A DNA stretch of 28,892 bases, from positions 1 to 28,892 of the forward strand of contig DBKX01000175.1 of NCBI GenBank assembly GCA_002297865.1, in the 5' to 3' direction. The position numbers and the translations under genes were made by a program. Of the stretch, positions 7,062 through 15,361 are shown piece after piece (position 1 is the first letter of the stretch; the number at the start of each line of letters is the position of its first letter). The notes under the pieces were generated by a model. It saw only the letters and a program-made list of their open reading frames with translations, made no database searches and was not told where the DNA came from. The stretch comes from Lachnoclostridium sp. UBA739 (GTDB lineage Bacteria; Bacillota_A; Clostridia; Lachnospirales; Lachnospiraceae).

Positions 7062-8134
7062 TGTCGGAAAGGAATCCATTATTTTCAGATAGAGTATATT
7101 ATGAGATTATCTCTGGCTGTAATTTGCATTGTAAACATTGCAGCGATTTATTGTCAGAACAGAAAAATAAGATGCTTAGTAAAGAAAAGATAATAAAATT
7201 TCATAAGAAAATGTTGGATAAGTTTGGTATTTGTAATTCAGTTGTTACAGGTGGAGAACCAGCACTACATCCTGAGTTTATTCCAATTGTAGAAGAATTG
7301 GAGAAAAGCGGTGATGTTACAATTACGAGTAATGGAACTCTATTGGACATTGATATGGTAGAAAAACTGCTCAAGAATCGCAGAGTTACATTGCAGCTAA
7401 GCATCGATGGCTTTTCACAAGAGACATTTGATGGCATTCGTGGGAAGGGAACGCACAAAAAAGTTTATGATTTAATTGAACAAATTGCAGAAAGAAATCT
7501 AAATGCGCAAGTTGGTGTTTCTATGACAATGATGCAGCAGAATATAGATGAAGTCATGCAGATGATTTCTTATTGTGAAAAAAAAGAGCTGGCATATATT
7601 TACTTCCCTACACTGCTACCAGTGGGAACAGCATTGAAAAAATGGGATACAACAGCACCTGAAGTAAACGCACAGAAAAAGATAGAGGATGCGGTTTTTG
7701 AAAAAATTGCGATGGAGAAATCGAAGATTCCAATCTTATCAAACAGACTAGACCAAATCTGCGCAAAGGCTATTCCAGAAAATAGGACAGATTGTCTTAG
7801 TACATTCACAATTAAGGTGTGTCCAAATGAACTTGTAATGCCATGTCCTGTATCCTCTAAAACAGAGCATAGCTTAGGAAATATCAATGACGATGATATT
7901 GCAGCTTTGATTGTAGAAAACCTGAACAAGATAAAAATCAGAAAAGAAGAATATCGTTTTCAAGAGAAAAAGTGTAAAGAGTGCTCCATAAAAAACTATT
8001 GCAGAGGTGAATTTTGTGCAAACTGCAGTTTAATGATGGATGGTTTGACTACAGCGAAAGATTATTTTTGTGAGGTAACTAAATATCATGTAAATAATTT
8101 ATTAGAGGAGGTTGAAGAAAATCGAACGGTATGA
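7061..8134 (+). CDS. Second radical SAM/SPASM enzyme
   Basis: 357 residues. The canonical motif C20-x3-C24-x2-C27 (CNLHCKHC) is very near the N-terminus, followed by VTGGEPALHPEF, ITSNGTLLD and LSIDGFSQETFDGIRG. This is the classic barrel of the PqqE/MftC/AlbA/anSME group. The C-terminal SPASM region has CPNELVMPCP and then CKECSIKNYCRGEFCANC, enough cysteines for one or two auxiliary clusters. Unlike the enzyme at 2740 it has no N-terminal peptide-recognition domain, so it may act on a small molecule, on a carrier-bound substrate or on the peptide presented by another protein. It overlaps the next gene by 23 bases. Confidence 0.9.
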   Translation: MSERNPLFSDRVYYEIISGCNLHCKHCSDLLSEQKNKMLSKEKIIKFHKKMLDKFGICNSVVTGGEPALHPEFIPIVEELEKSGDVTITSNGTLLDIDMVEKLLKNRRVTLQLSIDGFSQETFDGIRGKGTHKKVYDLIEQIAERNLNAQVGVSMTMMQQNIDEVMQMISYCEKKELAYIYFPTLLPVGTALKKWDTTAPEVNAQKKIEDAVFEKIAMEKSKIPILSNRLDQICAKAIPENRTDCLSTFTIKVCPNELVMPCPVSSKTEHSLGNINDDDIAALIVENLNKIKIRKEEYRFQEKKCKECSIKNYCRGEFCANCSLMMDGLTTAKDYFCEVTKYHVNNLLEEVEENRTV

Positions 8135-9074
8135 AACCTTTGTCCCACTGTACCTAACAAACACGTGTGACAGCCAGTGTAAAATGTGTAATATGAGAGT
8201 GCAAAATCATAGTCTTCATCGAATAGTACCGAATAAGGAAAAGATACTAGAGCAGCTAGATATTATATTAAATATTGAGCGAATTAGTGCTGTGTGTATC
8301 TTAACTGGAGAGTACACTGGAGAGAAAAAACGTATAGAAAATCTAGATTTAGTTATCTGGTGTATAAAACAGGCTTTACAAAAAGGTTTTCAAAAAGTTT
8401 TCTTTAACATTGGTTCTTTATATGATAACGAAATTGATATATTAGACAAAAGTTTTCCAGATAAGAAAAATATAGTACTTTCTTTATTTCAAGAAACTTA
8501 TGATAAGGAATGCTATGAAAGATACTTTGGAAAATGTGATTCCAATAATCCAAAATCGGATTATGAGCGTAGAATAACAACGCCTATGAGGTTTCTAGAG
8601 AGAGGATTTGAACAGGTGGATGTTGGAGTCCTGCTAGGATTAAACAGCGTGGAAACAGAAGTAACATTACTTATGGAACATGTAGATAAGCTGTCTAAAT
8701 ATGCAAAACAGATATATATTTCCTTGCCTAGAATATGTGGAGTTCGTAATTTAAAGGATGTAGTAACAGATAACGAGTATTATTCTGCAGTAAAAAGAGT
8801 ATATGAGGAGTGTAAGGATATTAAGATAATTGCTACAACAAGGGAAGATAGAAATATGCTGCTTAGGCTGCTGCCATATGTGAAAGTAATTAGTCCGGGA
8901 TGTTCGGATGTATTACCTTATACTACGAGTGGAAAAATAAAGAATAATTTAGAAACCTCTCAATTTCAAGTAAAACCACTTCGGGATAGACCTTCTGAAG
9001 TACTAGAAGGGCTTCCAGTAAGAAATGCTATTAAGTATTATCATAGCGCAGAATCAAGAACTAATAATAATTAA
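8112..9074 (+). CDS. ThiH/NosL-type radical SAM aromatic amino acid lyase
   Basis: 320 residues that follow the ThiH/HydG/NosL family closely: ETFVPLYLTNTC, then C19-x3-C23-x2-C26, ILTGEYTG (LTGE strand), LFQETYDKECYERYFG, the KSDYERRITTPMRFLERGFEQVDVG region and a TTRED strand near residue 240. These enzymes abstract hydrogen from the amino group of Tyr (ThiH, HydG) or Trp (NosL, NocL), and cleave or rearrange the side chain. No thiamin or hydrogenase-maturation genes are nearby, so it probably makes an aromatic acid or phenol for the product. The N-terminus is about 60-80 residues shorter than in ThiH. Start choice is odd: TTG 8112 directly abuts GAGGAGG, and the codon at ideal spacing is ATC 8121. 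Confidence 0.88.
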   Translation: MKKIERYETFVPLYLTNTCDSQCKMCNMRVQNHSLHRIVPNKEKILEQLDIILNIERISAVCILTGEYTGEKKRIENLDLVIWCIKQALQKGFQKVFFNIGSLYDNEIDILDKSFPDKKNIVLSLFQETYDKECYERYFGKCDSNNPKSDYERRITTPMRFLERGFEQVDVGVLLGLNSVETEVTLLMEHVDKLSKYAKQIYISLPRICGVRNLKDVVTDNEYYSAVKRVYEECKDIKIIATTREDRNMLLRLLPYVKVISPGCSDVLPYTTSGKIKNNLETSQFQVKPLRDRPSEVLEGLPVRNAIKYYHSAESRTNNN

Positions 9075-9087
9075 GGTGGAGTTTGAT

Positions 9088-9546
9088 ATGAAGATTTTTT
9101 TGGGAGCACCGATTCAACAGGTACAAAACCAAGATGGACTGGTTATGCCAAATGTTAAATCTATGATCGAGTATATCATAGAGACATTACAAAAAGAGCA
9201 TAATCAGGTGTTTTCAGCTCATGTAGAAGAAGAGTTTGGACGAGTTACAGAATCCTTTAGTGATGAAGATATTTGTAAACGGGATTATAAGTGGATGAAT
9301 GAGTGTGATACATATATCGCTGTTTTTCCAAATGATGCGAAAAATAAAATGATTCAAAGTGCTGGTACAAATGTAGAACTGGGCTGGGCGACGACATTAA
9401 ATAAAGAAATAGTATTAATTTACGATTTTAGCAAAAAACAACAGCTTTCTAAGTTAGTACGTGGTTTACAAGGCATTGCACATGTAAAATGTATAGATTT
9501 AAATGAAGTCATGAAAGATGCCCATTCACTAACTCAAACGTTGTAG
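9088..9546 (+). CDS. Nucleoside 2-deoxyribosyltransferase-like N-glycosidase
   Basis: 152 residues from ATG 9088 (AAGGTGGAG upstream). The opening strand MKIFLGAPI, the DYKWMNECDTYIAVF strand and GTNVELGWA with Glu97 as the likely nucleophile match the nucleoside 2-deoxyribosyltransferase superfamily. The family includes base-exchange enzymes and nucleotide N-glycosidases such as MilB and BlsM of peptidyl-nucleoside antibiotic pathways, which release a pyrimidine base from CMP. Here it is followed by a DHODH-like and a creatininase-like gene, suggesting a purpose in making or opening a nitrogen heterocycle. It could instead act on a ribosyl cofactor such as SAM-derived nucleosides. Confidence 0.78.
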   Translation: MKIFLGAPIQQVQNQDGLVMPNVKSMIEYIIETLQKEHNQVFSAHVEEEFGRVTESFSDEDICKRDYKWMNECDTYIAVFPNDAKNKMIQSAGTNVELGWATTLNKEIVLIYDFSKKQQLSKLVRGLQGIAHVKCIDLNEVMKDAHSLTQTL

Positions 9547-9577
9547 ATGTGATATTAAGGCAGTGGAAAGGAAAAGA

Positions 9578-10423
9578 ATGATAGATTTACTAGGACTTAA
9601 GTTAGAACATCCAGTAATTGTATCTGCTGGTCCAATGGGAGAGAGCAAAGATTCTATTCAGTTAATGTTTCAGCATGGAGCAGCGGCAGTTGTTACAAAA
9701 ACAATAGCTGGAATAGAGTCAAAACACAATAACATTTATAGTGACGGAGACATGCTGTTTAACAAGGATGGGTATTCAAGGAAAAGTACAGAAGAATGGT
9801 ATGCTTATCTGAAGCAGAACAAAGAAAGCAATGTTATACCCAACATTTATGGAGATACAGGTGAACGAATTATTGATATAGGGACGAATGTTGTTAGTGC
9901 GGGAGGAAAATTGCTCGAAATATGTCTTTCCTGTGGAACGAGAGATCAGCAGCCGATTTGCTTTCAGGTAGATTATTTGCAAGAGTTATGTAAAAAGGTT
10001 CGAAAAGCAATTGATATACCAATTGTTATAAAACTGATGATATCGAATTCTAGTGAGTTAAACATTAGTATGGTGAAGGCTATATATGAATCAGGGATAG
10101 ATGGAGTTTCTTTAAGTGATTCCTTACCTGGAATTGTATTAGATAAGAATTCCAAAAAGATGTTTGGAGGAAGTGGAGGCGTATCTGGAAAGTTTATGAA
10201 ACCGCTTGTTCTGAAGGCATTATATGATATTAGAAATATCCCAATTACCAAAATAGCATACGGGGGAGTCTATGGTGGTAAAGATATTGATGATTATATA
10301 AATTATGGAGCAACAGCAGTAGGAGTGTGTTCTGCTATACTGCAAAATGGAAATTCCAAGCTGACACAGATTCGTGATTCCTATTTAGAGATACAAAGAG
10401 GTAGAAATAATGTTAAGATATGA
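9578..10423 (+). CDS. Dihydroorotate dehydrogenase-like flavoenzyme
   Basis: 281 residues forming an FMN-binding TIM barrel of the class 1 DHODH/dihydropyrimidine dehydrogenase family: HPVIVSAGPMGES near residue 11, AAAVVTKTI, the substrate loop LEICLSCGTRDQ (corresponding to ELNxSCPN), IVIKLM, GGVSGKFMKP and the phosphate-binding IAYGGVYGGKDIDDYINYGATAVGV. ATG 9578 has AAGGA 5-6 bases upstream; a GTG at 9563 is possible. The usual pyr genes are absent, and the Asn of the catalytic loop is replaced, so de novo pyrimidine synthesis is unlikely. It probably oxidises or reduces a C-C bond alpha to a carbonyl in a product precursor. It overlaps the creatininase gene by 14 bases. Confidence 0.85.
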   Translation: MIDLLGLKLEHPVIVSAGPMGESKDSIQLMFQHGAAAVVTKTIAGIESKHNNIYSDGDMLFNKDGYSRKSTEEWYAYLKQNKESNVIPNIYGDTGERIIDIGTNVVSAGGKLLEICLSCGTRDQQPICFQVDYLQELCKKVRKAIDIPIVIKLMISNSSELNISMVKAIYESGIDGVSLSDSLPGIVLDKNSKKMFGGSGGVSGKFMKPLVLKALYDIRNIPITKIAYGGVYGGKDIDDYINYGATAVGVCSAILQNGNSKLTQIRDSYLEIQRGRNNVKI

Positions 10424-11171
10424 GCAGATGACTTATGATGAAATAGAAGCGCAGATTAAAAACAGGATGCTAATAATACCAGCAGGCTCCGTTGAACAGC
10501 ATTCAAAACATTTGCCACTAGCAGTTGATTCAATTATTTCAACTAAATTAAGTGAAAGATTAGCAAACGAAATGGATGCAATCGTAGCGCCAACCTTATC
10601 ATATGGTGCAATTAGTCTTTCTAATAGTGGAGGCGGGATGGATTATGTACAGACGATAGGTATTCGTGGTGATATACTGATAGGCTGGTATGAGCAAGTA
10701 ATAAAAGGCTACGTACGGGCAGGAGCAAAGAAAATACTGATTTTAAATGCACATTGGGAGAATGAGCCATTTTTAATACAAGCAATCGAGTTAATAAAAG
10801 AACAGCTTCCAAAAGATGTTGTAATAGCTGAATTAAGCTGGTGGAGTTTGATAGGTAATAATGACATGATAAGAATATTTGGACAGTTTTCTTCTTGGAG
10901 CGAAGAGCATGCTGCGCAGGCAGAAACTGCACTTATGATGGCTTTAGAACCTTCACTAGTGAGAAAATTCTGTAAAGATGTAAAATGTTTAAATCAGAAC
11001 ATGGACATTTACACAACAAGAAGAAATGAAGCTGTGTTTGCTAATCATGGTTCTCTTGGACCATATTCGCATGTAACGAAGAGTATGGCAGTACAGTTTG
11101 AAAAACTTGTAGAGAGCAGGATGCTGGAAATGGTGGGTGAAATTCAGTTTAATGATAGACTATACAGCTAA
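10410..11171 (+). CDS. Creatininase-family amidohydrolase
   Basis: 253 residues. GSVEQHSKHLPLAVD supplies the metal ligands Glu29, His31 and Asp40, and NAHWEN supplies His115 and Glu117. The last motif matches the NGHYEN-type site of true creatininase better than the NGHGGN of most relatives, so an active di-metal site is likely. EEHAAQAETALMMAL is the conserved helix with a further histidine. Known members open cyclic amides (creatinine), hydrolyse formamides (ArfB), or act as peptidases in RiPP maturation (MftE removes the last two residues of mycofactocin precursor). Both a cyclic-amide role, with the two genes before it, and a peptide-trimming role fit this locus. Confidence 0.88.
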   Translation: MLRYEQMTYDEIEAQIKNRMLIIPAGSVEQHSKHLPLAVDSIISTKLSERLANEMDAIVAPTLSYGAISLSNSGGGMDYVQTIGIRGDILIGWYEQVIKGYVRAGAKKILILNAHWENEPFLIQAIELIKEQLPKDVVIAELSWWSLIGNNDMIRIFGQFSSWSEEHAAQAETALMMALEPSLVRKFCKDVKCLNQNMDIYTTRRNEAVFANHGSLGPYSHVTKSMAVQFEKLVESRMLEMVGEIQFNDRLYS

Positions 11172-12369
11172 TACAATCAGGAAGTTAAGAAAAGTAGTAC
11201 AATTTGCGTATGAACATACGAAATATTATAAAAAACTATATGAAGGTATTGATATTAACAATATCAATTCTCCAGAACAGTTGCCAATAGTAGAATCTTC
11301 CGAATTATCAAAGGACCCGTTAGCATTTAAATCAAATCTGCATTATTCGAAAATCGTAGGCAGTTCAGGAACAATGGGGAGTCCTAAATTAATGTTTCGT
11401 ACAAGGCGTGATATTGAGAAAAGCGTCTTTAATCAAGTGAAACTTATGTCAATTTGTGGAGTTACTAGAAAAGATAAGGTGGCAATTCTTCAGCCGTCTG
11501 GTATATGGGGGTACTCTTCGTTGACTGCGATGGCATGTGAAAAAATGGGGATTAGCTATGTTGAACTTGGTAATGTTCTAGACGAACTTGCCATGAAAAT
11601 TATAGAAAACAATGATATAACTGTCATTGATATTGCACCATCTCGTTTAAAATCTTTAATGCAGTGCTGGCAGAATTTGAATACAGGTAAAGAAAAAAAA
11701 CTTTGTATTACTAAGGTTATGTGTGCGGGAGAAAAATTAAATGAAGAAATAAAAAAGAAGTTTGAAGATAAGTATGGCTTTCAGATTTGGAATCAGTATG
11801 GCAGTGAAGAATTTGATGGGCTTGGATGGATGCCACAGGGAAGCTATGTGTTCCATCTTTTTAATAGAGATTATTTATTTGAGGTGCTAGATGATACTAA
11901 CTGTCCTGTTAAAGAGAATCAAACAGGTCATTTAGTAGTAACAAGTTTCTATCACTATGGAACTCCGCTAATTCGATATAATTTGAACGATCTCGTTATT
12001 AAAAGGGAGAATGGAATTGAGGTTTTAAGTCGAAACGGTGAATGTCTTATGCTATATGACAGTGTATTGCTGGTACCGCTTCAGATTAGTACTGTGATTA
12101 AGAACACAATCCACAGAGAGGAACAAGTCGACTTTCAAATTCAGGTTAGAAAAGATGACCAGGGTACGGATATTGTAAAAATTGTAATGGATCTTCCTAG
12201 TTTAACAATAGAAAAACAAAATGAATTATTGGAAAACTTAAGGCATTGTTCAATTGATGCATACGAATTGTATAGAAATAATAAGTTACAGTTTGAAGTA
12301 TCATTTGAGCGAAAAGACATCATCTTTTCAAGAAGAGGAAAGATGATGCGGATATGTGATCAAAGATAA
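11137..12369 (+). CDS. PaaK-like adenylate-forming ligase 1
   Basis: 410 residues, related to phenylacetate-CoA ligases. It has the N-terminal VVQFAYEHTKYYKKLY helix typical of the family, the phosphate loop GSSGTMGSPK near residue 75, NQYGSEEFDGLGW (A5-like), TPLIRYNLNDLV and a C-terminal RRGKMMR where the Lys would serve the adenylation step. Such enzymes activate an aryl, alkyl or amino acid as an acyl-adenylate and pass it to CoA, a carrier protein or an amine. It overlaps the creatininase gene by 35 bases if the GTG at 11137 is used; ATG 11152 is equally possible and neither has a strong ribosome binding site. The gene precedes a second ligase of another subfamily. Confidence 0.85.
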   Translation: MKFSLMIDYTANTIRKLRKVVQFAYEHTKYYKKLYEGIDINNINSPEQLPIVESSELSKDPLAFKSNLHYSKIVGSSGTMGSPKLMFRTRRDIEKSVFNQVKLMSICGVTRKDKVAILQPSGIWGYSSLTAMACEKMGISYVELGNVLDELAMKIIENNDITVIDIAPSRLKSLMQCWQNLNTGKEKKLCITKVMCAGEKLNEEIKKKFEDKYGFQIWNQYGSEEFDGLGWMPQGSYVFHLFNRDYLFEVLDDTNCPVKENQTGHLVVTSFYHYGTPLIRYNLNDLVIKRENGIEVLSRNGECLMLYDSVLLVPLQISTVIKNTIHREEQVDFQIQVRKDDQGTDIVKIVMDLPSLTIEKQNELLENLRHCSIDAYELYRNNKLQFEVSFERKDIIFSRRGKMMRICDQR

Positions 12370-12381
12370 GCGGGTGAAAGA

Positions 12382-13842
12382 ATGATAGAAAATATAATGG
12401 ATTTGCTTATTGGCACAGCAAGTAAAGAGAAAGGTAGAATTATTCAGGAAGATAAAGAAATTTCTTATGCGGAGCTTCTAGAAAGGGCAAGAACTTTTTC
12501 AGTCAATATTGCTAATGTTACCCAAGGAACAATGATTGGTATCTATTTGCCGAATTGTATTGAATTTATGGAATATTTTTTTGCAGTACATAATGCAAAA
12601 AAGAAGCCTGTTTTCATCTCTATAATGGAAACTAAATATACATTGAAACAAATTATTGAAGATGCAGATATCAGTATGATTATTACAAATGAACAATATT
12701 TGGACAATGCAATGGAGGCATCTTGCAATGTACCATTCAATTGCAAAATTCTGAATGTAAATGATGGAATGCTGTACAGTAATTCCAAAGAAAGATATCT
12801 TACCCAATATAAAGAAGACTTAAGTGATGTTATTGCTCTTATTAAAACCTCTGGCACCACAGGAAAGCAGAAATTTGTGATGCTTACAACAGCTGGTGTT
12901 TTGGAAAATGTAAAAGCGCATATTGAATCTGTAAAGTTTCAGGATTCTGAAAGGACATTGATAATGTTACCGATGTGTTTTGGCTACTGTTTCTCATCGC
13001 AGATGATTGCGCATATTTACTTGGGAGCAGATATTGTGATTTATACGGGTAAATTTGAGTGTAACAAACTGATAGAAATAATTAGCAGGTGGAATATAAC
13101 CAATACAGTGGTTGTACCATCTATGATAAATGTACTGGTCATGTATTTGAGGAAGAAAAACAAAAAAATAACATTCTTAAAGAAGCTATTATTCGGAGGA
13201 ATGTCCATCAGTCCAGAGATACTGAATCAATTATACGAATTTTTGCCTAATACGCAGATTATAGAGACATATGGTCAGACAGAACATTCCCCACGAATAT
13301 CCACTAAGATACATACAAAAAACGGGAAGCAGGGTTCTGTTGGAAAACCAATAAGAGGAGTAGAGCTTAGGATATATGAACCAGTTGATCGGATAGGTGA
13401 GATATGTGTAAAGAGTAATTACATAATGAAAGGCTATTATGGTCAGAAAGAATTAAGCAATGAAACCGTAAAAGATGGTGTCTTATATACGGGAGATGTT
13501 GGTTATTTGGATGATGATAACGAATTACATATAGTGGGACGAAAAAAGAATATTATCATTCGAAATGGAATTAACATTTCACCAGAAGAGATTGAGTATT
13601 ACATTAATGGAGTAAATGGTGTTTTACAAAGTATTGTAATTGCTAAGAAAGATGCTGTTACAGGGGAGACACCAGTAGCTAAGGTAGTTTTAGAAGAGGG
13701 GGCATTAGCAGCAGATGTGAAACAGGAGATTATATTAACATGCCGACGCTTTCTTCCAAGTTATAAACAGCCAGATAAGATAGAATTTGTGAATAAAATA
13801 CCTACGACTTATACAGGGAAGGTGATGAGAACATGGGTGTAG
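12382..13842 (+). CDS. Acyl/aryl-CoA synthetase-type AMP-binding ligase
   Basis: 486 residues with complete ANL-superfamily motifs: KTSGTTGKQKFVM (A3, residues 155-167), ETYGQTEHSPR (A5), YTGDVGYLDDD (A7), GRKKNIIIRNGINISPEEIE (A8, hinge and CoA/carrier loop) and TGKVMR with the catalytic Lys480. It should adenylate a carboxylic acid and transfer it as a thioester. The acyl carrier protein gene overlaps its end by 10 bases, so the natural acceptor is probably that carrier, as in NosI/NosJ or DltA-like pairs. The acid itself cannot be read from the sequence; candidates are an aromatic acid from the ThiH-like lyase or an amino acid. Confidence 0.9.
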   Translation: MIENIMDLLIGTASKEKGRIIQEDKEISYAELLERARTFSVNIANVTQGTMIGIYLPNCIEFMEYFFAVHNAKKKPVFISIMETKYTLKQIIEDADISMIITNEQYLDNAMEASCNVPFNCKILNVNDGMLYSNSKERYLTQYKEDLSDVIALIKTSGTTGKQKFVMLTTAGVLENVKAHIESVKFQDSERTLIMLPMCFGYCFSSQMIAHIYLGADIVIYTGKFECNKLIEIISRWNITNTVVVPSMINVLVMYLRKKNKKITFLKKLLFGGMSISPEILNQLYEFLPNTQIIETYGQTEHSPRISTKIHTKNGKQGSVGKPIRGVELRIYEPVDRIGEICVKSNYIMKGYYGQKELSNETVKDGVLYTGDVGYLDDDNELHIVGRKKNIIIRNGINISPEEIEYYINGVNGVLQSIVIAKKDAVTGETPVAKVVLEEGALAADVKQEIILTCRRFLPSYKQPDKIEFVNKIPTTYTGKVMRTWV

Positions 13843-14093
13843 TTAGTGAAATAAAGCAGATTATATGTAGCCATTCGACACTAGATATTGACGAAGCGGC
13901 TATTAATCGGGAGATGGATTTGGTGGAGCATCTTGGAATTAATTCGATTGGTATGATTCTAATCATCATGGATTTAGAGCAGAAGTATGATATTAGCATC
14001 GATGATGATAGTGTGGATTTTAATAGTTTATCGAAGGTTGGAAATTTAATTGATGTTGTAGCAAAAATGATAGGAGAAAAGAGCCCTGCATGA
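13833..14093 (+). CDS. Acyl carrier protein
   Basis: 86 residues, acidic and helical. The phosphopantetheine attachment site is LGINSIGMI with Ser38; the usual Asp before the Ser is Asn, a tolerated variant. Residues 42-58 (LIIMDLEQKYDISIDDD) form the typical recognition helix II and following loop. It would be converted to holo form by a host phosphopantetheinyl transferase, none being present here. It overlaps the ligase upstream and the radical SAM gene downstream (ATGA), so the three are translationally coupled. It probably holds the activated acid while radical SAM or acyltransferase enzymes act on it. Confidence 0.93.
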   Translation: MGVVSEIKQIICSHSTLDIDEAAINREMDLVEHLGINSIGMILIIMDLEQKYDISIDDDSVDFNSLSKVGNLIDVVAKMIGEKSPA

Positions 14094-15361
14094 GAGCAAA
14101 GTTATTTATCGAAGAAATAATGTATGAAATTCTCAAAGAAGTATCAGAGGATTATTTTCAGAAGAAGAAGATAGCACAAGACATGTCAGCAGAAGAACTT
14201 TACAAAAAAATATTAGATACCATGGATATGGATATAGTAGAAGACGATGGTAAAGAAGGAACTATTATATTCCCAACTCCAGGCTGTCCTCACAATGTGA
14301 AGGATGGTCATCATTGTGGATGTAGTTTTTGTGACTGGAATGATACATATGTTGCACATCCAGCATATGTATTCGAGTTGAGAAAGAAAGATGCGAATCT
14401 GTATCGGAATATGCAGCTGGAATATCTTCGTCGTTTACGTGAAAGCAATCATTCGGTACATATCTTTGAAGAGTATGCAATACATGATTGTTTTGATGAA
14501 AAGGAACTTAGTGAAGAGGAGCGGAATTATTTATTTGAAGAGAAGCATGCTATAGGAGAAATGCCGATTATTGCACTTGCTCAGGTTCGGGCAGAGAGTA
14601 TAACTAAGGAAAAACTTCAGAAATGGAAGGGAATGGCTAAAAGGCAGCTGACTTTAGGCATTGGTGTTGAGACTGGGGAACAATGGATTCGAAATCATTG
14701 GCTTAATAAAAAAATGGACGATGACACCATAAGAAGAGCAGTTACTGTGGCACATGAAAATAAATGTAAAGTATCTGCGAATATTCTTATGATGCTACCA
14801 GGACTTACATTAAAGCAAAATGTAGAGTTGCTAAAGGAATCTGTTAAAAAATTGGATACATTTGGAATCGATTCTTTTATGTTATCGCCGCTTGTAGTTA
14901 AGAAGTATACGATTCAGAAGAATATTAAAAGTAGTAATCTGGAAAATGAAAACTGCATATCAGGAATGCTTCTTATCTTTAAGGAGATAGGTAGCTTAGA
15001 TAAGAAGTATCAAGAAAAGCTTATGTTCAGTTCTATCAATTTTAAAGACTATTTTGCACAGTTCAAGTTATCAGAACAACAAATTGAGCAAGTAGATAAG
15101 ATGCTAGAGTTATTGACTGCTGGAGGAATGAAGTCAGCACAAATTGAGAAAATTGCAGATATGTTCCAAGTGAATTGCAACAAAGAATTCTATGAACAAT
15201 ATCAGGCAATGGATGGTATGGACAAAATTAAGACTACATTGCAGAATGCGGCTTTCGAGCTTGTAACAAATGTTTTGGAAGAAAGCAGACAAAAAGAAGT
15301 ACTTACTATTTTTCAAAAAGAATTAAACAATTGGGATGAGAGAAAAGATGCAAAAATTTAA
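14090..15361 (+). CDS. Radical SAM enzyme with CX11CX2C cluster motif, copy 1
   Basis: 423 residues. The cluster cysteines are C66, C78 and C81 in FPTPGCPHNVKD then HHCGCSFCDW; an extra Cys76 lies between. The spacing CX11CX2C, not CX3CX2C, is that of the YhcC/Elp3-like branch. LGIGVETGEQWIRNHWLNKK and ILMMLPGLT continue the Elp3/YhcC pattern (glycine-rich SAM strands). The C-terminal third is helical and charged, with no obvious second cluster or B12 domain. A paralogue lies at 18321. Elp3 itself forms a radical on acetyl-CoA, so action on the acyl-ACP or acyl-CoA made by the neighbouring ligases is a tempting inference, but no substrate is demonstrated. Confidence 0.82.
   Translation: MRAKLFIEEIMYEILKEVSEDYFQKKKIAQDMSAEELYKKILDTMDMDIVEDDGKEGTIIFPTPGCPHNVKDGHHCGCSFCDWNDTYVAHPAYVFELRKKDANLYRNMQLEYLRRLRESNHSVHIFEEYAIHDCFDEKELSEEERNYLFEEKHAIGEMPIIALAQVRAESITKEKLQKWKGMAKRQLTLGIGVETGEQWIRNHWLNKKMDDDTIRRAVTVAHENKCKVSANILMMLPGLTLKQNVELLKESVKKLDTFGIDSFMLSPLVVKKYTIQKNIKSSNLENENCISGMLLIFKEIGSLDKKYQEKLMFSSINFKDYFAQFKLSEQQIEQVDKMLELLTAGGMKSAQIEKIADMFQVNCNKEFYEQYQAMDGMDKIKTTLQNAAFELVTNVLEESRQKEVLTIFQKELNNWDERKDAKI

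Noticed and set aside
8112..9074. Thiamin biosynthesis gene thiH
   Set aside because: Family membership is clear, but thiG, thiS, thiF and thiE are absent and the neighbours are those of a natural product locus; the N-terminus is also shorter.
9578..10423. Genuine pyrD of de novo pyrimidine synthesis
   Set aside because: No pyr operon neighbours, a changed catalytic loop (LEICLSCGT), and overlap with a creatininase gene.
2740..11171. A mycofactocin cluster (SPASM radical SAM plus creatininase plus FMN enzyme)
   Set aside because: There is no MftB-like small protein as a separate gene, the peptide does not end in the Val-Tyr type core of MftA, and the flavoenzyme is DHODH-like, not MftD-like.
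12141..12860. Antisense open frames within the ligase genes, and similar ones elsewhere on the minus strand
   Set aside because: They lack ribosome binding sites, show no recognisable motifs and lie wholly opposite well-supported genes.
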